Of a DNA stretch of 64,000 nucleotides, positions 47,462 through 59,165 are shown piece after piece (position 1 is the stretch's first letter; the number at the start of each line of letters is the position of its first letter). The notes beneath the pieces were generated by a model. It was not told the DNA's origin, did not search any database, and saw only the letters and a list, made by a program, of their open reading frames with translations. A program made the translations under genes and the position numbers. The DNA comes from Tolypeutes matacus (lineage: Eukaryota > Chordata > Mammalia > Cingulata > Chlamyphoridae). The stretch covers positions 3,075,262 through 3,139,261 of the forward strand of contig JAKSZT010038955.1 of NCBI GenBank assembly GCA_026826555.1, in the 5' to 3' direction.

Positions 47462-48242
47462 AAAAGACAGAAAATGACACAGGCTATGAGTGTAGAGATG
47501 TCCTGTCCACACACAGAACTGTCATTCCCCTTCCTCCTGGGATGACAGTTTCCCTACATTTCCAGCCCCTTGATACCAAGGAGAGTTATATGAGTGATTT
47601 ATGCTAAATGTAAAGTACACAGCTGTAACCTATGCCACTTGCAGGCTTGGCCATGTAGAATTACCCACCTGGAATCCCAAATTCTCTCCCATTCAACACC
47701 TAATTTTCAATCTATAAGTTCACGGTACCATGCTACAGAGAGGTGTTGTCTGGGTTCTTGAGTAATTTCTTGAATCAGATTCCACTCCTTAGCAAAACTT
47801 TCAATCTAAACACCATATAATCAAAAGCGAGCAAGCTATTTTTTTTCTTGTTATACTTTTTTCCACTGACATTTGGGACCAATTGTTACAATAGTTTGAG
47901 AACTCTGATGGAAGAGCTGCACAAATTGATGTGGACAATTAGTACTCCATAGAGTCAGGCTGAAGCATTAGGAACCAAACTGAAAGCCAATAAGGAGAAA
48001 AAACTCCATAAACCTTTAAGCTAACACCTGCACTTTCTCCCAATGGCAATTGTAGAAAAAAGATACTTCAGAATTGGTAAATTTGTCATCTCTTGAGGAT
48101 ATTTATGTGTATAAGTGTTAATTAATTAATTATTAATTATTATTTCATGCTTGCCACAGTGTCTGATCCAGAGGAAGTTTTGCATAAATTGGTTGCTATA
48201 AAAATCTCTGGAAAAGTCCACTAGGAATGTGAAAACTGGCAG

Positions 48243-48577
48243 GGTATATTAAAAAGTTAGTCCAGTGCACATGACAAGTAAAGATCCCTGAAAGAGAGAG
48301 AAAATTTAAAAATACATATTTTAGTGTCTAAAGATGCACAATCAGAAAATGAAATGTAAAGGAATGTGTGGAGATCTGACTTTATGCATGAGGCAAGTAG
48401 CTCCTTCTCAAGGGAGAGAGGGGCTGTGTTTGTGACAAGGCACATGGGGGACTCTGCAGAGACTAGGCCAAGTGCATTTGTGAGAACTCATGGAGTGTAT
48501 TAAAAAGTTAGGCCTGTGCACATGGAAATATATATCCATGAAAGGCAAAGAAAATGAAAATATAGATTTTAGTGTCA
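48243..48577 (+). repeat. Spaced direct repeat (two ~85-bp units, 253-bp period)
   Basis: 48243-48333 and 48496-48577 share 'TATTAAAAAGTTAG', 'TGCACATG', 'CCNTGAAAG', 'GAAAAT' and 'ATTTTAGTGTC' in the same order. The 160 bp between them is unique, which suggests a local duplication followed by loss of part of the second unit. Confidence 0.8.
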
Positions 48578-49519
48578 GTCTTCTTCTAATCACTGAGATG
48601 CCCTAACTTAGTTGACTTTACCAGACAAGTGATATATTTGCTATTGAATCTTGCAGGGCAGACTAAATAGTCTGCCTGGAACAGGGGCTTGGGGAGGTCT
48701 CAAGTGTGAGGTAGGGGCTGCATAGAATTCCTAGGTCCATATTTCATTTCTATTCTCCATGAGTGTATAAAATATTTAAATCTTTAAAATGTTTTTAGTG
48801 CTTTTCTTTCAATTTACAATATGCATTTTAACTATTCTGAATCTACCTTCAAGTAACTCAATCAAAATAACACTGTACAGGACAGACCACTAAAAAGAAA
48901 GTATTCTAAATTCCTACCTCCCATTCCTTATAACATCCCAACCATTGATTTAGATTATCCATAGGTTATCTTCATGGGATACCACACCATCATTGCTTGA
49001 ACAGTTCTATTTTAGGTCAATTAAAATAAGAAAATTAAAATATTTGAATTACCCTCACATATTTATTTATTCTCTTATGTTCTTCCTTCTTTCTGGAAAG
49101 TGACCCATTTATATAATTCCCTTTCCCCTGAAGAATTTATTTTAACATTTCCTTATGGGCAGGTCTGATAGCTATGGCATCTGCATTTTTCTTTTTCTGC
49201 AGAAGTCATTATTTCTCTTTAATTTTGAATGACATTTTCAGTAATATAGAAGTTTGGGTAAGTCTTCTGACTTAAACTGCCTTCAACATTTTAAAAATTT
49301 CAATTCATTTTTTAAGCCTGTATGATTTTTGATGATATGTGCATGCATTTCTTATCCTATTTGTGGTATAAGAAGTTACCACAAATTCCTACCTCTGCAA
49401 ATTCATTCCATATTCACTTCACATCACAAAATATACCAGGCACTTCATGTTGAGTGACCCAGTGAGGAGGATGGTGACATGTTCAAAATGCTCAACTAGT
49501 AACATGCTAGTCATGAGGC

Positions 49520-50045
49520 AGAGCACATCTGTATAGATGACCCTCATTTATGCAACTGCTGGAGAAGGACATAGAGGTGGACAGGCTCTAAATGAACCAG
49601 TGATCCTGGCATCCAGGTACTCATACCTTCATATAGCTACCACACACATACACACACCTGAACAAACACATGTGAGTATGGGCAAGAATCGTGAATCAAT
49701 TGTAAACAGTAGAGTATGATAATGGTGAAGGGAGGTCACTCCCATGATAAAGTTACATTATATAACACCCATCCTGCCAGCAGTCTCACTCTTTTATCCC
49801 TCCTTCACCACTGGCTTTGGAAGAAGCAGTCATTGGTCCTAGAGCCTCAAGAGCATGAATTCTGCCAATAGTCTGAGCCTCTCCATTCAAATCCTGGATG
49901 AGAATGCAGCCTGGATAACAACTTGATGAAACCTTGTGAAAACTGAGCAGAGGACGCAGCTAAGCAATTCCCAGACTTGTCGTGAACAGAAAATGAGATA
50001 ATAAATGGGTTGTCATATGAAGGTTGTAATTTTGTGGGAATTTCA
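49520..50045 (+). mobile_element. MaLR (MLT1-type) LTR, ancient
   Basis: Text typical of mammalian-wide MLT1 LTRs: 'TTTGGAAGAAGCAG', 'AGCATGAATTCTGCCAATAG', 'GATGAGAATGCAGCC', 'TGAGCAGAGGACGCAGCTAAG', and the LTR end 'TGAGATAATAAATGGGTTGT'. Highly diverged, with no internal region seen. Assigned from remembered consensus. Confidence 0.7.
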
Positions 50046-51300
50046 CAGACAAGGACACAAAAGCATATATTGTAGAAATTACATTATACATGTGCTTCAA
50101 AAATATGTTCCCTCTACCATGGTTTCCATTTGAACAAATTTCCTCTCACCATGCATCTCCTCAGTATATGCAAATCAATCAACCCTCAAATTCTTATTCT
50201 GCTCAGCCTTATTTGGAGAGGAGTTAAAGTGATTTCATATTGGACAAGGTGGTCCAAGTCATCATGAGAACCCACCTGAGAGATGCAACCTCAAGGATAT
50301 GAAGCAGTAGCTGCAGGATGACCACCAGGTGCTGTCTGGGCTCACTGCTCCCTTGAAGATGAGCAGGAGGAGGCATAAGGCTGCACCAGATGAGTATCAG
50401 TGATGGCTCCCACCATGGCCATGCCTACACACTTCAGGAGTCTGGGGATGGAGACAGAGGCCCTGGAGGTGGCCACAATCTCCTTTAGAGCACCAGGTTG
50501 AGAGGCAAATTTGGGTGCTGTGGAGGGGTTTCTAACTGCACCACAGAGAGCCCCTTTTTGTCCCCATCAGGCCCTCACCAGGACACTCAGCAGAGATCCC
50601 TGTCTGTTCTTGGATGTTCTCACAGTTATAGCAAGTGCCAATTTCAGAGCAGAGCATGAGCTTTTAATGTCTAGGATCAAAGTCCACAGGTAGCCTGAGA
50701 AACTGAACCAGAAGCTGCAGAAGAGCAGGGAGGAGGAGGGTCTCATGTCTGTGTGATGAGCAGCATAGTTGAGAGGAAGCTGGTTGCTACCCCACCTCCA
50801 AGACTTCCAGGCAGCACCTCCCTGAAAATCCATTCAGCTTGCTTGTATTCCTGATCCTGCAATAAATGGACCTGTTCTGGATTTTGAGTGGAGCTCACAG
50901 GGTCAGACCCAAATGGATGTCCATCCTAGCCTCTGGTTTGTTTCTCTGTGGAAGCAAAGGAAAGAGGTTGTGATTCCCCATTCATGGGGTAGCTGTTATA
51001 AGCACTGACACACAGTTGTTAAGAGACTCAATCTCCAGTTCCCTGCAATCAGCTGATGGGAGGAAGAGAATATGCTGGCTGTCGTGTGAGCCATGTGGGT
51101 GATACAAGGAGAGAAACCTGTACAATAAGGACAGTTCTTCAGGAGAAAGTGGAAGGAGAAAACACTGCACTGTTTCTAGTACTGAAATGATTTTCCATGC
51201 ACTCAACATCAGAGGAATTCTCACTGACTGTTGTCACAGAAAACTCTGGGTGAAGAGACTGCAGGTCCAGGGAGAGAGATGATGTGCCCTATGGGGAAAA
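50046..51300. other. Upstream flank of IGHV pseudogene 3; no gene recognised
   Basis: A perfect octamer ATGCAAAT lies at 50168-50175, but no V leader follows within the usual distance. Moderately GC-rich open frames (50567-50833 minus, 50982-51224 minus) have no identifiable domains. Confidence 0.45.
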
Positions 51301-51303
51301 GAC

Positions 51304-51311
51304 ATGTAAAT
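51304..51311 (+). promoter_or_regulatory. Octamer-like promoter element of IGHV pseudogene 3
   Basis: ATGTAAAT, one change from the ATGCAAAT Oct-binding site, about 127 bp before the leader ATG. It is followed by 'CCCTCCCTCTGGGCCTGAAA' and 'TTCAGCCCAGGCTCAGACCT', which is the typical IGHV3 promoter-proximal text. Oct-1/Oct-2 binding here drives B-cell V transcription in intact genes. Confidence 0.75.
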
Positions 51312-51437
51312 GGGGGCCCTCCCTCTGGGCCTGAAATTCAGCCCAGGCTCAGACCTTGTAGCTCTGAGAGAGGAGCCCCCTCCCCTGTGTCTAAGCTCTC
51401 TCTGTTCTGTGCCCAGGACTGAAGAAGAGGAGGCACC

Positions 51438-51884
51438 ATGGAGTGTGTGCTGGCCTGGACTTTGCTTTGGCCAATTTTTCATGGTACTATTAACTAGAAA
51501 CTGGTTTTGCTACAGTGTGAATTTCAGTGTGTGCATTTGTATTTGTGTGTGTGTGTAACTATGTGTGACTCAACTTCTAATGTGTATTTGCAGGTGTCTG
51601 TGTGAAGCTCAGCTGATGGAATCTGGGGGTGACTAGAGACAGCCAGGAGGGTCTCTGTGCCTCTCCTTTTCAGCCTTTGATGACTATGCCATGCACTGGG
51701 TCTGCCAGGCTCCAGGGAAGGAGCTGGAGTGGGTCTCAACCATTAGTTATAGTGGTGATGGTACATACTATGCAGAGTCTGTGAAGGGTTGATTCACCAC
51801 ATCCAGGGACAACAAGTGCCAGCTGTATCTGCAACTGAACAGCCTGAAAGCTGAGGACCTGGTCCTTTATTCCTGTGTGAGATA
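51438..51884 (+). pseudogene. IGHV pseudogene 3, IGHV3-like (best preserved)
   Basis: Leader exon 51438-51483 starts with ATG (MECVLAWTLL...) and keeps the GT donor at 51484-51485. The acceptor TTGCAG ends at 51593, and the V exon runs from 51594. One frame covers almost the whole V domain: AQLMESGG in FR1, DDYAMHWV at CDR1/FR2, [17 protein letters not shown] at FR2/CDR2, [27 protein letters not shown] in FR3, then YSCVR. Lesions: a two-base deletion at the leader/V junction takes the V out of frame with the signal peptide; TAG in FR1 (about 51634); a four-codon loss with Cys23 replaced by Phe; TGA replacing the FR3 arginine (about 51789). Cys104 is intact. Length is otherwise normal. Confidence 0.93.
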
Positions 51885-51923
51885 CACAGAGAGGGGAAGG
51901 CAGTGATGACCCAGACAAAAACT
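51885..51923 (+). promoter_or_regulatory. Well-preserved RSS of IGHV pseudogene 3
   Basis: Heptamer CACAGAG (51885-51891; CAC intact, one mismatch), exact 23-bp spacer (51892-51914), and nonamer ACAAAAACT (51915-51923; eight of nine match the consensus). It is the best RSS in the window. Confidence 0.88.
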
Positions 51924-54236
51924 GCTTCTTTGAGTCAGCCATGCAGGGATGCTCAGGACAACTGAGCACAAGGAGCAGCTACAGAAGCAGGTGCAGGGAG
52001 GTGGTTGAGGACTGGTTTCTTGTCAGGGTCTGTGGCTTAATTTCCAACTAACTGTTTCTCCAGGGAGCATCTCTAAATTGATGTTCCTGTGCCTGTCACT
52101 GACCTAGTAAATTAGATAGTTTTGATACAATTGAAGTACTATCACATCAAAATCAGCCAACTCTCCCCTATGAAAACAGAAATGACTCTGCCAATGTTTG
52201 TCTAGTTCAGAACTCTGAGAAGCTTATGGCAACCTGGTGAATCTTTCACACACTGAAGGCAGGTGACTCAGTAATATTCCTCATTAGGAAAATCTCATTG
52301 CTTCACATGAGAACCAAGAGAGGCTATTCCAGGGTCTTGAGTGTGTTGGATTTCTAATAGCACTCCTACTCAAGCAAAAGTGTTCACATCAGACTCAGCA
52401 TTGATCTGATGGCCTATTAGTCTGATGATCCATTTTATTTTCCCTGAATTTTTTTCTCCCATTTCCCTTTTTTCCCTATATTCCCTGACAATGAATAATG
52501 TATTTCCTGTGGTGTAAACCCCAAGACTCAGACATATTACCTAGAGCTTCTGTAGTTCCCGCAGCCTCCTGTGAAAGGCTCAGGAGCCTTCCTCACAAGC
52601 CACTGACTGGTGGCCTCTGCCCTGTCCCCTGTGTGTGGCATCATGCTGGAAATACAATTGGTCATTTCTAATCATATTGATAATAGTGGTTTGGTCAAAA
52701 TGTAAATATTTCATGACCTCTTGTGCTACTCAAATTGTCATGTTATCCCCTCCATTTCTTGTGTTTTGAGGGGGAACTGCTGATGGACTCCCAACATGTT
52801 GTGGGCTCTGGAGGACATGAGCAGGTCTTTCTTTGTGAGCTGAGGTCTTGTTGTTCCACAAGATGACCACAACATACAGGAAGCAGAATAGCAGCTGCAC
52901 GGTGTGGCTGCTCCCAGGTAGCCATTTGTCTAAGGACTCTGGATTTCCTTCTCTACCCTTTCTATGACCATCCTCACTCATTTATTTCCCCTCCATCCTT
53001 TAATGGGAAAGTAATTCCCTTTTATCTTCATGCACAGAAGTGTGAGAAAAAAGCAACTTTCATGCCTTGCTTAATGATTCAAGTCAAAACACATGCACCT
53101 TACAAAATCCTCCTTCCAAACTAAAAGTGTTTAATCCTGAGGATTCTGGTGGAAAATTTGTAAATTGACTTGCCTCACAGAGATTTCCATTCTTGCCTAT
53201 CTGCTGCATCTGCTTGGAGACACCTGTGTGCTCATTTCAAGTAGAAAATACTGGATTAACTGTGGGAGAAGCAATGCTGTCTTCTATGGGGATGTAGATG
53301 TGATGTCTTCACGATTGATTGGTCAAGGGTGATGGGGCCATGTTGCATATCTTCCCTTAGCTAGGAGGAGGGGGCCAGTTCAGGGTCATATTTAACTATT
53401 ACTCATTCAGTTTTTCTTTTTGTTTAGTTTTGTATGTATAGTCACAAACCATTTTACATTCAACATTTTTATAATGTAAAAATGTCATCCCATATATAAA
53501 GAGCCTCAATAAACTATTTCCTTCCTTTGCAATCAAAAAGAAGAGTCATCACTGTGCAGGACACAGTGAAGGTTCTGGGGTGAATATCATAGAGTGGGCT
53601 TTTAATGATTGGAGTGGACAGTTTTCCAAACCATGCATGTGTCCTGCTTGGGAAATAAACATAGCTCAGTGGACATTGTTGACTGAATTGTCAAGGGTAG
53701 GTAGACCTGGGCCTATCCATGAAATGGTAGTTTTACCTGATATGATCTTGTAGAGTGCGTTTTAAAGGGAAATCTACAGAGATCATCCTAGAGGTCTCCC
53801 ATGAGGGGTTTTTATGAGAGAAAGTGCTGTTCCATGGATCAGTCCTTCTTACAAGTGCAGGAGATGGAGGTAGAAACAGCCACCTTGTGGGGCCTGTTAG
53901 AGCGACATGCAAGTCAACTGAAAAAGAGTAACTGTCAGAACTAAATGGATGAGTGTGGTTTTTCAAATTAGTTTATGAACCTGAAAGAGAAAGATTATGT
54001 TTGTAATCTTTTCCTCTGTGTGATAGCCTTTCCTTGCATTAAACTAATTTGAGGAGACTTTTATTAGATCACTTGATAGGATAGATTTAGGGCTTTGGAT
54101 TGGGCTATGACAGTGAGATGTGATTCGAAATGATTCTCCACCACTTTGTAGTGTCTAACACACAGAGGAAAAAAGGAGCCAGCATGTTTGATTCTGCAAT
54201 GTGAGAGAGAAGATTTCTTAAAAGAACAAAGACCCT
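51924..54236. other. IGHV 3' flank and unrecognised intergenic DNA
   Basis: 52.0-52.5 kb matches the 3' flank of pseudogene 2. The remainder shows no gene. Open frames at 52730-52981 and 53733-53966 on the minus strand have no identifiable family. Confidence 0.5.
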
Positions 54237-55382
54237 GTATTAGCTGGCCAAAGGGGTGCTAATGTAAAATATCAGAAATTTGTTGGCTTTTTAAAGTGTA
54301 TTTATTTGGGATAGAATATTACAGTCACAAGGCCATAAAGCATAATTTCCTTCCATTATCAAAGCCTGTTGCCATGTTTTGGAGCAAGATGGTTGCCAGT
54401 ATCTGCAAGTTTTCAGCCTTCTTCTTCCTCCTAAGGCTCTGCGGTCCCAGGTTCTTCTGTTCTCAGCTGTAGGCTAACATAAGGCTTGTTTTTCTCTCTC
54501 TGGGGCTTGATTTTTCCAGGCTTTCTCAACTGTTCAGAGCTCTGGTATGTTCAGCTGCAAACTGTCAGGTGAATGGCTAGGCTTTCTCCCTAGGGCTCCA
54601 GTGTCCAAAATTAAACTCTCCGTGTTCTCCTCCTTGTATTTACTTCCCTGTCTTTGATTGAGCATCTGTTTATATAGCCTACAAAGAGGGTGTGGGGACT
54701 CAAACTGAGTCACTTTAATGACATGGTCAAATAAAAGCCCTAATCTTGATTTAATAAAGTAAAACTGAAACCTCTGAATCTAATATAATCTAATATGCCC
54801 AGAGGAACAAACCAGTTTAGAAACACAATACAATATCTATATTTGGAATTCATAAATAATATCAAACTGCCACAGCCCTCAAGAGACAGGCTCCACAGAT
54901 CAGCTCAAGAGGAGACCAGCCCTGCTATATGCCTGAGAGCTTTCAGCTGAACTTTGCAAAGAGACAGGCCCTATGCCTTGTTGCTCAAAGCTGAACTCCA
55001 AGATATAGTAGATTCTTGAGGGCCAGGCAGAGACCTCCATTAAAATTAGTGACCATCTTGCTTCACCATGTGGCAACACCCCAGGCTCAACAGCAACTGA
55101 CTTTGGTGAAAAAGGACCACTTTAGTGCCTTGTTTTGGACTTTTCATGGTTTGGGAACTGTGAGATGTTACCCAAATATATACCCTTTAGAAAAACCAAT
55201 ACATTTCTGGTACTTTGTATCAGTAGCCCATTCTCAAGCTAAGACAATGAATAACACAAATAAATGTGGATGTATGCATTATGTCCTGGGAACTGTAAGC
55301 TTTTACCCCAAATAAATACCCTTTTATAAAAGCCAACAAATTTCTGGTATTTTGCATCAGCACCTCTTTGGCTGACTAATAC
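54237..55382. mobile_element. 1.15-kb element with ~75-bp inverted ends (DNA-transposon-like?)
   Basis: The left end (GTATTAGCTGGCCAAAGGGG..., then ATCAGAAATTTGTTGGCTTT) is the reverse complement, with about 85-90% identity, of the right end at about 55305-55382 (...CCTCTTTGGCTGACTAATAC). A third, partial copy of the right-end sequence sits inside at about 55165-55235. The interior has no coding capacity. It may be a non-autonomous DNA transposon or two copies of one repeat in opposite orientation. No target duplication is evident. Confidence 0.65.
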
Positions 55383-55735
55383 AATCTCAAAGACCTTACG
55401 TTCAGTAAAATAAGCCAGTCACTAAAGGACAAATACTTCATGGCCTCCCTGATATGGCCTAAGCCTATTGAGCAGACTCATAGAGCTAGAGTCTGGAATA
55501 GAGGTTATCAGGAAACTGAAATGGAGCAGAGTGTGGTAAGCCTCTGCTCAATCTATGGAGAACCTATGACAAGGTGGAAGGGTGTGGTTTTACATTATAT
55601 GGTGGTGATATGAGTGGATGTGTGTGGGGTCAATGGTCCTGCAATGTGAGGGTGAGCAGGTGGACTAACCCTTATAGTGGGGGAGGACTTGTGGAAGGAA
55701 CAGGTGAACTCTGGGGCCTTGTTGGTATGTGGTTG
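55383..55735 (+). mobile_element. L1 3'-end fragment
   Basis: 'AAATAAGCCAGTCACTAAAG' and 'CTCATAGAGCTAGAGTCTGGA' are typical of the region just after ORF2. 'TATGACAAGGTGGAAG' matches the L1 at 26.73 kb. Confidence 0.55.
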
Positions 55736-56183
55736 TATTATTCAGTGTTCTCTAGGGAAGCAGAATGAACAGGAGATATTTGTAAATAGTATGAAATTTA
55801 TAAGAGTCTCTCACATGACCATGGGGAAGCACAAGTCCAGGTTCAACAGACAGGCTGCAAACAGGGGCTCTGATGAAAGTCCAGTGAAAGTCCTTAAAGA
55901 GTTTCTGGGAGATGTTGGCTGTCCAAAGATGGGCTGGGAAATTCTCTCTGAATGCTGAAATCACTTCCCTTTTTAAGGCAGTCAACTGATTGGATAAAAC
56001 ATCACTCATTGCTGATGGGAATATTCCTGGTTGATCATAGATATAACCAGCCATCTATGCAGTAAACTCACTGATTAGTAAAGCCCATATTTGTCCTTGT
56101 ATTACAGTTAGCCCAGTGCGTGTTTGACCAAATAGTTGGGCACAATTACCTGGATGAGTTGACACTTTAGCCTAACCATCACA
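55736..56183 (-). mobile_element. Ancient LTR-like repeat, antisense
   Basis: Text such as 'TGTTCTCTAGGGAAGCAGAA', 'AACTGATTGGAT', 'TTTGACCAAATAGTTGGGCAC', 'GAGTTGACACTTTAGCCTAACCATCAC' (in pieces) is that of an old mammalian interspersed repeat which, read on the minus strand, begins TGATGGTTAGG and ends near AGAGAACACTGAATAATAC. Probably an ERVL/MaLR-class LTR; the exact family is uncertain. Confidence 0.45.
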
Positions 56184-56189
56184 GTGGTT

Positions 56190-56828
56190 AAAACTACAAT
56201 AAAGGGAATGTTCTTTTAACAAATACAGCAGGGCGGATTATTGGTGCACTGTGTCAGGGGTGGGGTGATATAGTGAAAGAGTGCACCTATGACATACTTC
56301 TATGGATGAGGAAAGTGTTCATATTTTCATGGGGTGTTATCTCAGTGGGTTGAGACCCACACAATAAACAAGAAAATATTAAATTCCCATCTGGAGAGTC
56401 CTGCTAAGTTCTCTAATTGAGGGGCAAGAGTCTCACAAGAACATAGGCAGTGCCTAATAAAGAAGATGGACCAATATTTCAAGCCCTCAGTATTAATGCT
56501 TGTGACTATGAGCCTTATTCTTCAAAAATTGCACCTTATTGGTTACTATGGATTCAGAGGGTAGAGGGAGGGAGCATGGGGCATTTTTAGGGCCTTGGAG
56601 TTGTTCTGCATGATCTTGCAATGATGGATTCAGGCCATTATGAATTTTGTTAGAACTTATTAAAGTGTATGGTTCAGAATGTGAACCATAATATAAACCC
56701 TTGATCATGGTTAGTTGTCATGCTTCAATATTTGCTCATCAATTGTAATGTACCATACTCATGTAAGATGTTATTAACAAGGGAAAATGTGAGAGGGGGA
56801 TGGGTGGTGTATCTGGGAATCCATTATA
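56190..56828 (+). mobile_element. L1 3'UTR copy with internal deletion
   Basis: Matches the distal L1 3'UTR in two blocks (56.2-56.5 kb and 56.55-56.83 kb; compare 57.6-57.9 kb and 58.8-59.1 kb), with the middle missing. Confidence 0.6.
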
Positions 56829-56855
56829 TTTCCCATGTAACTTTTTAAAAAAGAT

Positions 56856-56886
<31 letters not shown>

Positions 56887-57299
56887 TTCATTCCCCCTCA
56901 TGTTTTTGCACTTGCTGTCCACTCTCTGTGTTCTTCCATGTCTGCTTGTCTTCTCTTTAGGTGGTACCAGGAACTGATCCTGGGACCTTCCAGAGTGGGA
57001 GAGAAGTGCTCAATCTCTTACACCACCTCAGCTCCCTGGTCTGTTGCATCTCTTATTGTCTCTTCTCTGTGTCTCTTTTTGTTGCATCATCTTGCTGCAC
57101 CAGCTCTCTGCACAGGCCAGTATCCATATGAGCCAGAAATTCTACACATGCCAGCTCTCCACATAGGCCAGCTCTACACTTAGGCCATCTCACCACACAG
57201 GCCAGCTTGCCTTTTACCAGGAAATCCTAGGAATTGAACCCTGAACCTCCTATATGGTAGACGGGAGCCCAAGCACTTGAGCCAAATCTGTTTCCCTTT
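56829..57299 (-). mobile_element. DAS-like SINE, antisense, with (TTTA)n tail
   Basis: It begins with the reversed tail (TTTTAAAAAAGATTTATTTA and a TTTA microsatellite, 56853-56888), then the SINE body ('GTCTCTTTTTGTTGCATCATC', 'CTTGCTGCACCAGCTCTCTG' in pieces). It ends with the tRNA-like head reversed ('GGAATTGAACCCTGAACCTCC', 'CACTTGAGCCAAATCTG'). Short imperfect repeats CATGTAACTTTT / TATGTGACTTTT flank it and may be a target-site duplication. Confidence 0.8.
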
Positions 57300-59165
57300 C
57301 TATGTGACTTTTCTGTTACCTCAAATTCTTTGGAAATAAAGTGAAAAAAAAATAAGACACTAGGGGAAGATGCAGAAGAAATTGTTCTTGTACATAAAAG
57401 ATTTCAGATCTCTTGGGAATGAAAGACACAATGCAATAAGGTTTTTTTTTGAAATTTTCTATATATATTATTTTGTATTTTGTAAATTTTGTTACTTTTA
57501 ATTCTTTATTTTGTTTTGTTTTAAGGAGAGAATTTGGCATGCAGAAGAGTTGAAGCTGTAGCAGGGGAGGATAACTGCTATGAGATGCTGGTGGTGTGGG
57601 GATGTGTGTGGAGTCATGTACCTGGGACATGCCTCCATGGAACATGAATTTGTTCAAGTGGTCATGGGGAATTGTTTTGGTGGGTGGAAACCCACACAAT
57701 AACCGAATGAATTTTGAATGCCTATCCTGGGGATCCTGCTACATTCTCTAATAGAGTGGCAAGAATCCCTATAGTAAATGGGCAGTGCCCAGTGTAGGAG
57801 GACCTACCAATACACCAGGCCCTTGATATTCATGCTTGTATTTTATGAACCTAGTTCTTGTAAAATTGAAACTTAGTCTAGTATTATGGATTGCTGAAAA
57901 GTTACCTCCTGAAAGCCTCCTTGTTGCTCAAATATGACCTCTTTCTAAGCCAAACTCAGCTTATAAAGTCTGTACCTTCCCCATACCAAGGGACATGTCT
58001 CTCAAAGATGAACCTCCCTGGTAAAGAAGGATTGTTACTAAATTCCAATTAGCATTGCTTTTGAAAAAATGCCTTGACCAAAAGGGGGAAAATTAAATAC
58101 AAATGAGTTTTTTTAGCTAAGATATTTCAGGTGAGTAGAGTGGTCATTCCAGAGGTTACATTTATGCACAACTCAGGGAGATTTCACTAACTGCTTCAGT
58201 AAATAGTGCCTTAAGCAGGATGTTCCTGAGCTCTCTAGAGATATCTGGACACTATTTGCAGGGCAGACAACCCCAGGAAATTGACACCCTACCAGTGGGC
58301 CTTACCTTGGTTCATATGATAACCTATCCCCCCTATGTATTGGAGCTGGACTCATTTATAATTTTCCTAAATGATTCCTCTGCCTCTCTTTTTGAACCTT
58401 TAATTAGCACAATATGCATTAAATATGTGTCCAAGAGACCTACGTCTTCCATCTGTTTATATGCCAGTTGAGCCCCAAATCTCAGAAGAGTTGCAGACAA
58501 TACCTACCCTCCAATTTATCGACACACCCAGGATCACTAACAAAAGGATGATGATGGACAACACTTATCCCAAAAAACAGACTGTACCTATTGCTGCAAG
58601 CAAGACTCTTCCAACCTTTTGCCCATGGTATCTAAGCCCACTTCAATCAGAAGCAGTGTGGGCATCATCATCCCAAAATCTTCAAGATTGTGGAATGAAC
58701 AAACATAAAGGGGGAATGCAAATATGGACTAAAGTAGACATATTATTATTCTAGTGTTGGAAGAACTTGTAACATTGAAATAAAGTCAGTGGTCACCAAA
58801 GGTTCTGAGAGGAGGGAAAGGGAAGAATAGGTGTAACATGGGGCATTTGGGGAACATTGGAATTGTTCTACATGACATTGCAATGATGGGTACAGACCAT
58901 TATACATTTTGTCACAACATATAAAATTGTGTAGTGCAAAGTGTAAACCATAATGTAAACTATAGTCCATGGTTAGTAGCAATATTTCAAAATGTGTTTA
59001 TCAATTGTGGCAAGTGTACCACAATTGAGAGATGAGATATATCGTTAATGGGGAAAAGTGTAGGAAAGAGAGGAGGTGAGGAATATGGGAATCCCTGATA
59101 TTTTTTATGTAGCATTTATGTATTCTAAAGGTTCTTTTAAAATTATAATAAAAAGCTTTTAAAAA
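57300..59165 (+). mobile_element. L1 3'UTR, sense, 5'-truncated copy
   Basis: From 'GTGACTTTTCTGTTACCTC' (ORF2-proximal block) through 'AAGACACTAGGGGAAGATGC', 'CTTGTTGCTCAAATATGACC', to 'ATGGGAATCCCTGATATTTT' and an A-rich end. Collinear with 38.93-40.83 kb. Confidence 0.72.

Larger units (their letters stand above)
45593..49519. other. AT-rich DNA, possibly starting with ATG12 3'UTR; no gene seen
   Basis: The first part may be retroposed ATG12 3'UTR because no clear poly(A) end follows the stop. I cannot verify this by eye. A (TG)n microsatellite lies at 47439-47461. Short open frames here have no recognisable content. Confidence 0.4.
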
